Source: Pirellulaceae bacterium
GTDB taxonomy: Bacteria; Planctomycetota; Planctomycetia; Pirellulales; Pirellulaceae
Length of the DNA stretch: 64,000 nt
Reading direction: 5' to 3'
Assembly: GCA_029243025.1 (NCBI GenBank)
Contig: JAQWSU010000005.1
Span: 31,286-95,285 of the forward strand
The translations under genes and the position numbers were made by a program. Within the stretch, counting starts at the first letter, position 1; every line of letters starts with the position of its first letter. Of this stretch, positions 1 through 9,885 are shown piece after piece. The notes under the pieces are model-generated. The model was not told where the DNA came from and ran no database searches. It saw only the letters and a program-made list of their open reading frames with translations.

Positions 1-93
1 GGAGTTGTGACGGTGGCGATCAATGAGCAAGAAACGTCTTTGGGACGTGAAACGGCAGAAAAACTTCTCGTGGCACCCCTCCCAACCGAGTAG
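1..93 (+). CDS. C-terminal end of an unidentified protein (partial)
   Basis: The frame starting at base 1 is open to a TAG at 91-93, giving 30 C-terminal residues that end in LLVAPLPTE. It converges on the next gene with a 1-base gap, which fits tight packing of two real genes. Too little is present to assign a family. It could be a chance open frame, because 30 codons is not significant alone. Confidence 0.4.
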   Translation, partial: GVVTVAINEQETSLGRETAEKLLVAPLPTE

Positions 94-94
94 A

Positions 95-1627
95 TCAAGG
101 GGTTTGGACACCGAGCAATTCCCGGTCGTCCAGGACTTCCATTAAATCGCCCAAGTCCACACCTTCGCTGGCTGCATCCGACCACATTTGTTTGACCGTT
201 GCCACCTCGTAACGCGGTGTGACCGCCATATAGGCCCCCTTGAAAACCTTCGTCGAAACAGCTCGCTGGTTAAACCACCGGTCCGCAAGTGCCAAAGCGA
301 GACCACTTGGTATCTGCCCACGATCGATCCGACGATTCTTACCCAACACCCGCAAGACGATGGTTCGGGGATTAACTTCGACGACGAAGACGGTCGTTTG
401 TTTCAACGTCAACTCTGTACCTTCCACAAATTCCGTCCCATCATCGACAGCTTTCCAGAACTCACTCACATAGTCTTGGAGCATCGCGAATCGATCAACC
501 ATCGCCTCCTCTTTCGCACCCAAAGGAATTGAACGTAACTGCTGCAACAAATCTTCGCCCCGTTCGGTTCCTTGCTCGCTGAGTGCGCGATGTGCCTCAA
601 TAAGTAAGCGACGAGCTACTGCAACCTGCCCTGGAGTCAGTTCGATCACGTTCGCTGGATCGGCTGCCATCTCGAGCGAATTCGGTCGGTTCATTTCAGT
701 ATCAAGCGATTCCACCGCACTGGATAAAGAAGAACGCTCCTGCCGATCGGCCATTTTTGGTTCGGCCATTTCTTGCCGGGGCTTCGCACTGACTCCAGTC
801 GACGTCCGGATAGATGACTCGATCTTCATTCGAGACTCTTCCGAATCGGATACGGCGGCCGCTGCTTCGCTGCTGTCGGAAACCGGGGTGCTCTCTTCAT
901 AACGATCGGACGACTCGGCTACCGGCAACGGTGAATTCAGTCCAACTCGCAACGACGTAGGATCCAGCTGCAGTATGAACCAACAAGCAGACAACATCCC
1001 TACGAAGCAAATACCGATCAAAATGAATGCCAATCGAGCGCTGACTTTCTGCTTTCGCCAGACTCGTTGGCGCGTGATTTCCCGCACCGCGGGAGAAGCA
1101 CTCGAACGGCAAATCGTCGTCAACTCTTTTGACGACTCAACCGAACGCTGTCTGACCGCAGCCGAGTTGGTAATCGGCGGCGTCTGTGTTGGCGGCGTCT
1201 GTGTTGGCGGCGCTGGAACTGCCAGAGGCTCGGCAGCCAATGCAGCTTGTCGCGGCGGCGAATTCACATCCGCAAGAGGTGCCATCGGATCCAAACGGGC
1301 CCCCAAATCAGGTTCCGCGATCCCGACTTGGATTGCATCAAACTGCGATGTCTGATCTGAGACGAGACTCGCATCATACTGCGCCTTCAACTGCGGGTCA
1401 GCAAGAGAACTTCGACCTCGTTCGATTTGATCAAGCAACTGTTTCCACGCCTGGATGTGGGGCCCAGGCTTGACGTTTCGGACAGTTAACTTGGCGCGAT
1501 GTGCCGCCTTTTGAATGACATCCAGATCCGCTTCAAACAAATTCAAACTTAGCAGACCGTAAAAACTGGTAGGTGCACCGGGCAACCCCAGCCAATCTCG
1601 ATATGGATCAAACTGCAAATGCGGCAT
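95..1627 (-). CDS. J-domain-like N-terminus, single-pass membrane protein, hypothetical
   Basis: A 510-residue protein. The first ~90 residues (FDPYRDWLGLP, a leucine-rich stretch, then SLADPQLKAQYDASL) resemble the degenerate J-domain-like region seen at the start of many planctomycete proteins, without a clear HPD motif. A Pro/Ala/Thr-rich linker with two TQTPP copies follows, then basic residues and one hydrophobic segment (about residues 198-220, ARLAFILIGICFVGMLSACW). The rest is Ser/Glu-rich linker and a soluble C-terminal domain. This suggests a cytoplasmic N-terminus and a C-terminal part across the membrane. The ATG at 1627 has only a weak purine stretch upstream. The specific function is unknown; the J-like assignment is by pattern only. 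Confidence 0.72.
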   Translation of the reverse strand: MPHLQFDPYRDWLGLPGAPTSFYGLLSLNLFEADLDVIQKAAHRAKLTVRNVKPGPHIQAWKQLLDQIERGRSSLADPQLKAQYDASLVSDQTSQFDAIQVGIAEPDLGARLDPMAPLADVNSPPRQAALAAEPLAVPAPPTQTPPTQTPPITNSAAVRQRSVESSKELTTICRSSASPAVREITRQRVWRKQKVSARLAFILIGICFVGMLSACWFILQLDPTSLRVGLNSPLPVAESSDRYEESTPVSDSSEAAAAVSDSEESRMKIESSIRTSTGVSAKPRQEMAEPKMADRQERSSLSSAVESLDTEMNRPNSLEMAADPANVIELTPGQVAVARRLLIEAHRALSEQGTERGEDLLQQLRSIPLGAKEEAMVDRFAMLQDYVSEFWKAVDDGTEFVEGTELTLKQTTVFVVEVNPRTIVLRVLGKNRRIDRGQIPSGLALALADRWFNQRAVSTKVFKGAYMAVTPRYEVATVKQMWSDAASEGVDLGDLMEVLDDRELLGVQTP

Positions 1628-1936
1628 GGTTTTTCTTTGATCGAAAATGAAGGCGACTGCTTCAATCTTAATTTCCCGCTCCTAACAAAGCGAACAATGA
1701 AAGCTCATGGCTCCACAGAAACAGTTTTTTTGGCTCCTGACAACCAATGCAGCCGGCCAAAACGACAGCATTTTCCCCCAGAAAAACGAAGCGAAAACCG
1801 CCAAGTCGTTTCAAAATCGATTCCACTGATAAGATGATCGGTTCGAGTTGCCGATTTGGGATCCAATGCAGAAAACCTGGATGTTCGACCGACTCGTAAC
1901 TCCGCATTCGGGCCACTCCCACCATCAAGAGAACAC
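1628..1936. other. Intergenic, no gene seen
   Basis: About 310 bp between two minus-strand genes. Short open frames exist on both strands but none has a convincing start or protein-like composition. It presumably holds the promoter of the J-like gene; I could not pick defined -35/-10 boxes. Confidence 0.5.
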
Positions 1937-3688
1937 TTACTTGAAGATCTCAAGTAGCTTTTTCCCTTGCCCGATAAGTTGATCGGGTGACCCCGCTTCC
2001 GCCATCAACTGCTGCTTGATCAAGTCCAGTTGCTCATCACCGATTTCAAGCGATTCGAGTAACTCCCGCTGGTCCTCCATCAGATTCCTCTGCAAGGATC
2101 CCAACTCACGTTCGATCACTCGATTTCCTCGTTCGATTAATTCCCGTTGCCGCTCGACCAATTCAGCCTTAATCGCGGCATTCAGCGACGAAGCGATTTG
2201 GGTCCCCAAATCAGATTTCAGATTCCAGCGAGGCTGCTGGAGTTTTCCGGAGATAGAAAGCACCGCGGAAAACTGGTTGATCTCGCGCAAACTTTGCAGA
2301 CGATCACCCGAAAGATATTTCGAATACTTCGGGCCAAGATGTGGCCGAAGATCTAATTCGCGCTGGCTCAGCTTGACCCAGCCTTGCAGCTCTTGGTCAA
2401 CGACTTGAATTTCAGCACGAATGGCCAGCGTACCGGGAGCAATCTCCACTGCAAACTGTTGCCGATTGCCCAACACACGACCAGTTTGCTGGAGTGCCGG
2501 AATATCGATCACATAACGATCAATAGGGAGTTGGTGTCGACGATCGATGGTTGCGGTACCCACCAGATCGATCGCTCCCCGGGCTCTGACTTGCACGATC
2601 GTCGGCCTGCTGTGTCGCTTGGACTGGGGAGTCAATTCGGCAATTTGGCCAACAAAGTAAAAAGGATCGTTGCCAACTGTCCCACGACCGTCGAGCAGTA
2701 ACTTTCGCACCAAGAAATCCGGAGTTGCATGATACCCCTGGAACAGCACGCTTAACCCGCGAGTCGCTTCATCTTGGTCCGCGGCCGCTTCCCCAACATC
2801 ACCGGTCAATTCTCGCGTCAATTGTATCCATTGAAACGCCTTGACCAGACGCTCTGACCAGACTGGCCCCAGTAAATAGTCATTGATCGATTCCGCATCC
2901 AATGCATCAACATGGAGCTTTTCTCGCACGTAGGCAACATCATGTGCCTTCGCTTCCACCAAGGCCTCCCTATCCAGTTGCACTTGTCGGTGAAGAGCCT
3001 CCAATTGTTGTCTTGTTTCTGAGGTCTCGCGTCGCAACTGATGAATCCGTTCCACGGCAGGTTGGACAAGCTGTAGATTTTCAAGAGGACGTTCAACAAT
3101 TCGTTCTACGTCGTCTTTTAGCTTCTGTCCCTCCGACTCAATCTGCTTACCCCGCAGTCGAAGTCGCTCATATTCGATTGGCCAGCGTTGCCTCAGTTCG
3201 CGGGACAATCGAATCGTGTGCAAATCACTTTCGAGATCTTGCTTAAAGGCACCTAATGATGAATCAAACCATGCTTCACCTCGCTGCTTGACTCGGTCAA
3301 TGACGGACTCTCCACCTTTTCGATCGGAAGCCTCAAGCGCCCCGCTTTCATCTCGCCCCGTCTGCAAACGAAGCCCACTCACACGTCCCTCTCGAACAAT
3401 CAGCTTTCGACGCAAAGCCGCATCGGTCTCCAAATCCAAAACAATCTCATCTGCCTCGAAAAGATTCTGCTGATCATTTCCAGGATCAGCGAACAGCAAT
3501 CCTTGTAAGCTAATCTGCGCCGCCCCAAGATCAACCTTCACCACAGAGACGTCCACTCGCGAACCCGTGGCTGACTGACCACCGTACTTGATTACGAGAT
3601 AGAGCAACGGTCCCAAGGAAAAGTAAAGGGCGGCCGTAATCGTCAACAAGATCACAACGCGAGGAATAATATATTGCCAACGTATCAT
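1937..3688 (-). CDS. TIGR03545-like (AsmA-type) membrane-anchored protein
   Basis: A 583-residue protein starting MIRWQYIIPRVVILL, a membrane anchor typical of the TIGR03545 family. Next comes a region (about 40-115) of the type 'shared beta-strand plus DADEIVLDLE-like' segments found in AsmA-like envelope proteins, then long charged coiled-coil stretches (about 150-250), beta-rich domains, and a Glu/Arg/Leu-rich C-terminal coiled coil (about 500-580). It begins 3 bp after the stop of the TIGR03546-like gene, so the two are co-transcribed, which is the known pairing for these families. The likely location is the inner membrane with a periplasmic domain; a role in envelope or lipid handling is inference from AsmA relatives. 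Confidence 0.8.
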   Translation of the reverse strand: MIRWQYIIPRVVILLTITAALYFSLGPLLYLVIKYGGQSATGSRVDVSVVKVDLGAAQISLQGLLFADPGNDQQNLFEADEIVLDLETDAALRRKLIVREGRVSGLRLQTGRDESGALEASDRKGGESVIDRVKQRGEAWFDSSLGAFKQDLESDLHTIRLSRELRQRWPIEYERLRLRGKQIESEGQKLKDDVERIVERPLENLQLVQPAVERIHQLRRETSETRQQLEALHRQVQLDREALVEAKAHDVAYVREKLHVDALDAESINDYLLGPVWSERLVKAFQWIQLTRELTGDVGEAAADQDEATRGLSVLFQGYHATPDFLVRKLLLDGRGTVGNDPFYFVGQIAELTPQSKRHSRPTIVQVRARGAIDLVGTATIDRRHQLPIDRYVIDIPALQQTGRVLGNRQQFAVEIAPGTLAIRAEIQVVDQELQGWVKLSQRELDLRPHLGPKYSKYLSGDRLQSLREINQFSAVLSISGKLQQPRWNLKSDLGTQIASSLNAAIKAELVERQRELIERGNRVIERELGSLQRNLMEDQRELLESLEIGDEQLDLIKQQLMAEAGSPDQLIGQGKKLLEIFK

Positions 3689-3691
3689 CGG

Positions 3692-4165
3692 TCACTCCCC
3701 AGCGGTCTCAACAGGTTGGTGGACCGCTGCGCGTCGCTTTGCGAGATAATCGAACAGCGTCTCTCCCAAATGATAGACGGGATAAAACAAAGCAATTCCC
3801 AGTAAAAGACCACCGATCACCACGGTATTGTTCAAAGAGGTCCAAGGCACGATTGGCAGCTGGTGCCAAGCAGCTAAACGAACGTAGGAAGCCGGGTGGC
3901 CCAACACACGAAGCCCAATTGCGTGAGTTAGTGGATCGAGACTTGTAGCGACCAGGGAGACCAGAAATGTTGTTGTCAGCCCCACTCCCAGATTCACCCG
4001 CAGCGTGAACATCAAGATGGTGAGCGAGACGGCAATCAGGTTACCCTTTGGCAACAAGCCAATCATCAGCCCCAAAGCGATCCCCAACGCCATTTGTCGG
4101 GGCGAATTCTCGTGCGAAAAAATTCGTAACAGATCTCGAATCGGCTTGAAGTAACGCAGAATCAT
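3692..4165 (-). CDS. TIGR03546 / DUF2062-like inner-membrane protein
   Basis: About 157 residues from the ATG at 4165 (MILRYFKPIRDLLRIF). I prefer this start to one 40 codons upstream because the family begins at this motif and the extra residues are not hydrophobic or family-like. The ENSPRQMALGIALGLMIG motif and three or more hydrophobic segments match the DUF2062-like TIGR03546 family. The stop lies 3 bp before the next gene's start, forming a two-gene operon with the TIGR03545-like protein. Function unknown; probably a membrane partner of that protein. Confidence 0.8.
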   Translation of the reverse strand: MILRYFKPIRDLLRIFSHENSPRQMALGIALGLMIGLLPKGNLIAVSLTILMFTLRVNLGVGLTTTFLVSLVATSLDPLTHAIGLRVLGHPASYVRLAAWHQLPIVPWTSLNNTVVIGGLLLGIALFYPVYHLGETLFDYLAKRRAAVHQPVETAGE

Positions 4166-4867
4166 TAGGGAACTCCGATCATTTTCGGCGAACTGTAGTC
4201 GATTGTCGGGTCTGAGTTGTAGCCCAAGTTTTTTCATGTCCCTCGCTTCGACCAACCGAGCAGGGCCAAATCGGGCTCCGTGCACGGCTTAAAACAGCGA
4301 AAAAATCGCCCAAGCGAGCATTTATTAACTGGATTGAGCTGCCAGTTGAGCGACCAAGGGAAGAATTTGCCATCAAAACCGGATTCAGCCCATCATCCGG
4401 CAGCTGGACACCCCTAAATCACTCTTTCGCCCCATTCCACCTCAATAAACAGCTCGGGGACGACGGACAGATCGTAGGCTTTCCCTAAACAGCAGGCGCT
4501 TTTGACATCGCAACGGCCAACGAAAACAAGATTGCATTCTGACCCCCCCCCCCGTGTGAGGTGGGTTCGGACACTCGTCCGAGCCCGCCTTTTTTTGTGC
4601 GCCGACCATTGGCTGCCGCAAATTAAGAAGAGAGCTGGGTTCTACCGACTTCTCGTCGCGTCGCCCATTCGTTAAATTCTTGCTGTCGGCGGTCTGCCCA
4701 CCACCCATAATTCACGGCTTCAAGACCACTGGCGGAACAAATCGAGAAGTTGCATGCCTACCAAACGCAAGCCAACGGGCTGCATCATTTCTTGACACAA
4801 CGGTATATCTTAGGTACGAACACCGAACCGCTGTTCATTTGAGAAAACATCAGTCGTCCGCCCCAAG
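4166..4867. other. Intergenic with poly-C tract and orphan terminator
   Basis: About 700 bp between divergent genes. It contains a run of 11 C at 4543-4553 followed directly by a strong plus-strand intrinsic terminator. No plus-strand protein gene lies upstream of that terminator, so a small untranslated transcript between roughly 4300 and 4600 is possible. No convincing ORF was found on either strand. Confidence 0.5.
4560..4596 (+). terminator. Strong intrinsic terminator, orphan
   Basis: A 13-bp stem (4560-4572 with 4577-4589, two G-T wobbles) closes a 4-base loop ACTC and is followed by seven T. The orientation is plus. It does not follow any plus-strand gene, so it probably ends an unannotated small RNA or stops antisense reading into the next operon. 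Confidence 0.75.
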
Positions 4868-5146
4868 GTGAATGAGATGCTCGTTACTTTTGAACCAAAT
4901 CAAGTGGAATGGCCGCAAGACCCTCCCCTGGCAATCGTTAATGCCGAATTCGAAGACTTCGATGACGACGGCGAAGACGACGAAGATTTCCACGATGACG
5001 ACTTTGATGACGACTTTGATGACGACTTCGAAGAGGAAGAAGAAGAGAAATTCGATTACGGCGAGCACGAGTTTGATGCGAATCCGAATGATCCATCAAA
5101 AGACAAAAGCAAAGATAAGAGCGGGGGATTTGAAGAGGACGAATAA
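4868..5146 (+). CDS. Small, very acidic low-complexity protein
   Basis: A 92-residue protein. Residues 1-30 have normal composition (VTFEPNQVEWPQDPPLAI); residues 31-75 are almost wholly Asp, Glu and Phe (DDDFDDDFDDDFEEEEEE), and the tail is a Lys/Asp stretch. A purine-rich AAGG precedes the ATG. The normal N-terminal part, a proper start and a position 50 bp ahead of a TPR gene argue for a real gene. Function unknown; such acidic tails can bind basic proteins or cations, which is inference only. Confidence 0.6.
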   Translation: MNEMLVTFEPNQVEWPQDPPLAIVNAEFEDFDDDGEDDEDFHDDDFDDDFDDDFEEEEEEKFDYGEHEFDANPNDPSKDKSKDKSGGFEEDE

Positions 5147-5196
5147 CTCTTCCGCGGAATCACTGAAATACCATCCACCATCGAGATCCAACAGAC

Positions 5197-5631
5197 ATGA
5201 GTTCGTCGCAAGACCCAACGAAGCGTCCCGCCAAAGAGGCGCCAACGGGCTTTCATGCCGACCAGTCTCAAGATGAATTCGATTTCGAATTCTTCCGAGA
5301 TGTGTTGAAACGCAGCGATGCCAACTCGGATGTCATGCGTCGCCAGGCGGAACTATTGGCACGTCGGGGTGAGTTCCAAGAGGCTTTGCAACTCGACCTG
5401 AAACTCGTGGAACGTTTCCCAAAAGATTATTTAGTGCGTTACAACTTGGCTTGCAGTCTGGCCATGGCCGGGGAGACACAACAATCCATTGCAGCGCTCA
5501 CACAGGCGATCGACTTGGGCTATGACGACTTCGCTCATATCGAAGCGGATTCGGATCTCGACGCCCTTCGAGACGAATCCAGCTTTCAAGAACTGCTACG
5601 GCGGCACGGTATCAGTGACCTCGAGGCATGA
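5197..5631 (+). CDS. TPR-repeat protein
   Basis: A 144-residue protein with an N-terminal disordered stretch (1-30) and two tetratricopeptide-like units (about 48-115: LLARRGEFQEALQLDLKLVE; LACSLAMAGETQQSIAALTQ). It ends with the segment found after TPRs in many planctomycete proteins, where GYDDFAHIEADSDLDALR marks the last helix pair. It is cytosolic, with no signal peptide. Its partner is unknown. It lies 50 bp after the acidic-protein gene in the same direction and may be co-transcribed with it. Confidence 0.8.
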   Translation: MSSSQDPTKRPAKEAPTGFHADQSQDEFDFEFFRDVLKRSDANSDVMRRQAELLARRGEFQEALQLDLKLVERFPKDYLVRYNLACSLAMAGETQQSIAALTQAIDLGYDDFAHIEADSDLDALRDESSFQELLRRHGISDLEA

Positions 5632-5854
5632 TTGGCATTGCGGATTTTCATGCCGTAGCGTGGCACGAGCACGCTTTTTCGATGTAGGGATCAGCAGCAA
5701 CCGTGCGACTCAGTTCTGTCGATGAAACCGGCTAGACAATCCGCGTTCTTCGAACTCAATCTTTGATTAACAATGCAGGCAATAAGTCGACAGCCATGTT
5801 TTCAACCGACACGTGATCGGCTTGCAAACCGGGCGCAGCTCCAAGTAGAAGCTC

Positions 5855-8800
5855 ATGTTTGAACCGGCTCCCAACAACGTCAGCTTTCCAAAACTCGAAC
5901 TCGATATCTTGGAGTATTGGAAAGAGAATTCGATCTACCAGCAGTCGCTCAAGCAACGTCAAGACGCCCCGGCATTTGTCTTCTATGAGGGCCCCCCCAC
6001 GGCCAATGGCATGCCGCATCCGGGACATTGCCTGACACGAGCGATCAAGGACCTCTTCCCACGTTATCGAACCATGCGGGGCTACCGATGCGAACGCAAA
6101 GCGGGTTGGGACACGCACGGCCTGCCGGTGGAAGTTGAAGTTTGCAAGGAATTAGGGATTCATTCCAAAGAAGAGATTGAAGAGTACGGAATTGAGCCAT
6201 TCATTCAAAAATGCCAGCAAAGCGTCTGGCGTTACATGCAACAATGGGAAAAACTGACGGATCGCCTCGGCTTTTGGGTCGATCTTGACGACGCCTACGT
6301 CACCTACCATCAAAGCTACGTTGAAAGCGTTTGGTGGTGTCTCAAGCACCTCTTTGATCGAGGTCTGCTTTACCAGGGTCATAAGATTGTTTGGTGGTGG
6401 GCACAAGGTGGCACAGCATTGAGCAGCGGTGAAGTCGGGCAAGGCTATCGCGAGGTAGCAGACCCGAGTGTGTTCATCCGATTTCCCCTTCTGGATGAGA
6501 CGGGACAACCGTCGGACACAAGTCTGTTGGTTTGGACGACCACCCCATGGACCTTACCGAGTAATCAATTCGCAGCCGTTCATCCAGATTTGGAATATGT
6601 GACGGTCATCGACAACGAGAGCCAGCAACAGCTGATCGTTGCAAAAGCGTTAGCTGAGACCATCGGTGAGAAGGTGAAGCATGAATTGGAAGTTGTCGCC
6701 ACATGCAGCGGCCGAGATCTGATCGGACGTCGTTACCTGCCCCCCTTCGACTACTACCACGCGGAACAGGGAGAGTCAGTCGGACAACGCAAGGATGGAA
6801 CGACAGGAGTTAAATCGTGGCATGTCATCGGCGCTGACTTCGTCACCATCGATAGCGGGACCGGCATTGTCCATCAGGCACCCGCGTTTGGTGAAGTCGA
6901 CTATGAGGTCCTCATTGAGCAACAAGAGCGTTACGCCGAGGGTGAAGGGCCAGAGTTAATTTGTGCGGTCGGCCCCGACGGTAAATTCACGGCTGATGCG
7001 CCCAAGTATGAAGGACGATGGGTCAAAGAATGCGACAAGGACATTTCGCGTGAGCTCCGGGAACGAGGCTTGTTATTCCACCAAGAACAGTACCTGCACG
7101 ATTACCCGTTTTGCTGGCGTGCTGAAGAAGATCCTCTAATTCAGTATCCGCGACGCAGTTGGTTCGTCCGAACGACACAGTACAAAGACCAACTTCTCGC
7201 AAACAACCAACAGATCAATTGGCTACCCGATCACATTCAAGAAGGACGATTCGGTAATTTCCTGGAGTCCAACGTTGATTGGGCTCTATCTCGCGAACGT
7301 TATTGGGGCACCCCTTTACCCATCTGGGTCTGTGAACAGACCGGCAAGATGGAAGCATTTGGAAGTTATGACGAGCTTTTGGAGAAGCCCGGAGTGTCAG
7401 GCACCGAAGTTTGGCAGGCAGCCAAGGCCAAGAACAACGATCTACCGGATGATTTGCGTGTTCACAAGCCTTACATCGACGAAGTCACTTACGATTCGCC
7501 CTTCGCCTCAGGGGCGAAGATGCGTCGGGTCACAGAAGTGATCGACTGCTGGTTCGACTCAGGCGCCATGCCTTTTGCTCAATGGGGCTACCCTCACCAA
7601 AACCGCGAGGCATTTGAAAACCAATTCCCGGCAGACTTTATCAGTGAAGCGATCGATCAAACACGGGGCTGGTTCTACAGCCTACTGGCGATCAGCACTC
7701 TGATGTTCGGGCCCGACGAACAGCATGAAGACAATGCCACGCCACATGCTTTTCCGCATCCCTATCGAAACTGCATCGTGCTCGGTCTGATGCTCGGCGA
7801 AGACGGTGCGAAAATGTCGAAAAGCAAGCGTAACTATCTCGCACCGGATGAGATCTTTGATCAATATGGTGCCGACGCACTGCGTTGGTACTTCTTTGCC
7901 AATCAGGCACCTTGGACGTCCATCCGCTATAGCGAACGATCTATCAAAGACAGTATCCCCGAATTCTTACTACGACTTTGGCACGTTTACAGTTTCTTTG
8001 TAATTTACGCCAACATCGACGGCTTTGATCCGGGGGAGCGACTGAACGGCCAAGTCGACCAAGTCGACCCCGACGAACTCGTGGAAGCTCAAGGCTTTCA
8101 ACCAATCGCACAACGGGCTGAACTCGACCGCTGGATCCTCAGTGAACTCAATAAGACCTGCACTGACGTGACCGAAAAGATGGATGCCTACGACAGTTTC
8201 AACGCGTGTGCCAGTATCACCGCTTTTGTCGATGCATTAAGCAACTGGTATGTGCGCCGCAGCCGTGATCGTTTCTGGAGCAGTGACAAGGAGTCCCAAG
8301 AAAAACTAGACGCATACTGGACGCTTTACGAATGCTTGATCACAACCAGCAAAATCATCGCACCGTTCGTCCCTTTCCTGGCAGAACATCTTTGGCGAAA
8401 TCTGACGAACGTGTTTTCTGATGGAGCAAGGGAAAGCGTCCACCTGTGTGACTTCCCGGCCGCCAACACAGACGCAGTTGACGAAAAGCTTTCGCACCAA
8501 ATGCAATTAGCTCGTGAAATCTCCTCGCTCGGTCGCAGCGCGAGAATGAACGCGAAACTCAAGGTGCGACAGCCACTCGCGAAAGTTGAAGTCATCTTAG
8601 CGAATGACGACTACCTGGATTGGCTACAGAATCATGTCAGTTTGATTAAGACAGAATTGAACGTGAAGGAAGTCGAGTTCACTCGCGATGCAGAAACGTA
8701 CATCAGCTACCAGATACAGCCGAATTTCAAGCGATTAGGGCCGCGTATCGGCAAGCTGATGCCCGCCGTCAAGAAACTGCTTGGCGACTCCGACGGCGGA

Positions 8801-9229
8801 GTTTTGATGCAAGAACTGGAGCAACACGGCAAAATCACTTTATCATGCGAAGGCCAGGAAATTGCTCTCGACAACGAAGACATTCAAATCCGGCTACAAG
8901 CCAGAGAAGGCTGGGCGGCCGCCCAGGGAACCGAATGCGTCGTGGTGCTCTCTACAGAACTGTCTGATGAGCTCCTGCGAGAAGGCTTGGCAAGAGACGT
9001 CGTGCGTCTGATACAGGATCAACGCAAACAGGCCGACTGCCAGTATACAGATCGAATTCGAGTTGAAGTGGCAACAGAATCGGACGAAGTTGGCACAGCC
9101 ATCGTCGAGAATCTGGAGTACATCCAGAACGAAACTCTCGCCAGTCAGCTCGATGTCGTGACAAGCGGAGAGGGCGAGGAGCTGGAGATTGGCTCCCATC
9201 AATTAAGAATCCAGATTGTTGTGGAGTAA
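5855..9229 (+). CDS. ileS: Isoleucyl-tRNA synthetase, eukaryote-like type
   Basis: A 1124-residue class Ia synthetase that charges tRNA-Ile with isoleucine. The HIGH-type motif is in [13 protein letters not shown] (about residues 46-58) and the KMSKS loop in [13 protein letters not shown] (about 650). A CP1 editing insertion ([26 protein letters not shown]) lies between them, and the anticodon-binding domain occupies about 750-950. The length and motif wording match the longer eukaryote-like IleS2 type rather than the ~930-residue bacterial type with a C-terminal zinc site. IleS2-type enzymes are often less sensitive to mupirocin; for this one that is inference. It overlaps nothing and ends 4 bp before purN. 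Confidence 0.97.
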   Translation: MFEPAPNNVSFPKLELDILEYWKENSIYQQSLKQRQDAPAFVFYEGPPTANGMPHPGHCLTRAIKDLFPRYRTMRGYRCERKAGWDTHGLPVEVEVCKELGIHSKEEIEEYGIEPFIQKCQQSVWRYMQQWEKLTDRLGFWVDLDDAYVTYHQSYVESVWWCLKHLFDRGLLYQGHKIVWWWAQGGTALSSGEVGQGYREVADPSVFIRFPLLDETGQPSDTSLLVWTTTPWTLPSNQFAAVHPDLEYVTVIDNESQQQLIVAKALAETIGEKVKHELEVVATCSGRDLIGRRYLPPFDYYHAEQGESVGQRKDGTTGVKSWHVIGADFVTIDSGTGIVHQAPAFGEVDYEVLIEQQERYAEGEGPELICAVGPDGKFTADAPKYEGRWVKECDKDISRELRERGLLFHQEQYLHDYPFCWRAEEDPLIQYPRRSWFVRTTQYKDQLLANNQQINWLPDHIQEGRFGNFLESNVDWALSRERYWGTPLPIWVCEQTGKMEAFGSYDELLEKPGVSGTEVWQAAKAKNNDLPDDLRVHKPYIDEVTYDSPFASGAKMRRVTEVIDCWFDSGAMPFAQWGYPHQNREAFENQFPADFISEAIDQTRGWFYSLLAISTLMFGPDEQHEDNATPHAFPHPYRNCIVLGLMLGEDGAKMSKSKRNYLAPDEIFDQYGADALRWYFFANQAPWTSIRYSERSIKDSIPEFLLRLWHVYSFFVIYANIDGFDPGERLNGQVDQVDPDELVEAQGFQPIAQRAELDRWILSELNKTCTDVTEKMDAYDSFNACASITAFVDALSNWYVRRSRDRFWSSDKESQEKLDAYWTLYECLITTSKIIAPFVPFLAEHLWRNLTNVFSDGARESVHLCDFPAANTDAVDEKLSHQMQLAREISSLGRSARMNAKLKVRQPLAKVEVILANDDYLDWLQNHVSLIKTELNVKEVEFTRDAETYISYQIQPNFKRLGPRIGKLMPAVKKLLGDSDGGVLMQELEQHGKITLSCEGQEIALDNEDIQIRLQAREGWAAAQGTECVVVLSTELSDELLREGLARDVVRLIQDQRKQADCQYTDRIRVEVATESDEVGTAIVENLEYIQNETLASQLDVVTSGEGEELEIGSHQLRIQIVVE

Positions 9230-9233
9230 TCGG

Positions 9234-9866
9234 GTGAGCAATGAATCTGGCTGCCGCCTCGCGGTACTCATCTCCGGTGGCGGCACCACGCTACAGAATC
9301 TAATCCAGAAGGTTCAGGCCGGAGAACTCGCAAACATCGAGATCGCGAAAATCATTTCTAGCAGCGAGAAAGCGGGCGGATTGGAGTTTGCCAAGCAAGC
9401 AGGCATTCCTTTCCAAGTGGTGCGGGCAGGACGGCAGCCCGACGCCGAGAATTTCAGTCGCCAGATCTTTCAGCCGCTACGCGAAGACAAAATCGATCTG
9501 GTCATGATGGCTGGCTTTTTGAAACACGTCTTAATCCCCCCCGAGTTCGAGGGACGCGTGCTCAACATTCACCCATCATTGATCCCCGCATTCTGCGGCC
9601 AAGGCTATTATGGCCAACGCGTACACACAGCGGTGCTAGAACACGGAGCCAAAGTAACTGGCTGTACGGTACACTTTGTCGACAACCAATACGATCATGG
9701 CCCGATCGTTTTGCAACGTGCTGTCGAAGTCAAAGAGGACGACACGCCATCCAGCTTGGCCGCCCGAGTCTTTGAGGAAGAATGTCAAGCCTACCCCGAA
9801 GCAATCCGACTCTTCGCCCAGGGGCGACTTCGGATTGACGGCTCACGCGTCGTCGTGGACTCGTGA
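9234..9866 (+). CDS. purN: Phosphoribosylglycinamide formyltransferase
   Basis: About 210 residues; transfers a formyl group from 10-formyl-THF to GAR in purine synthesis. GTG at 9234 is chosen because GGAG (9222-9225) sits at correct spacing and the family N-terminus (RLAVLISGGGTTLQNLI) follows directly. The catalytic Asn and His are in LNIHPSLIPAF and the active-site Asp is in VHFVDNQYDHGPIVLQ. The start lies 4 bp after the ileS stop, and the Shine-Dalgarno is inside ileS, so the two are probably translationally coupled. Confidence 0.95.
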   Translation: MSNESGCRLAVLISGGGTTLQNLIQKVQAGELANIEIAKIISSSEKAGGLEFAKQAGIPFQVVRAGRQPDAENFSRQIFQPLREDKIDLVMMAGFLKHVLIPPEFEGRVLNIHPSLIPAFCGQGYYGQRVHTAVLEHGAKVTGCTVHFVDNQYDHGPIVLQRAVEVKEDDTPSSLAARVFEEECQAYPEAIRLFAQGRLRIDGSRVVVDS

Positions 9867-9885
9867 AAAAAATTTGAGTCACTGG

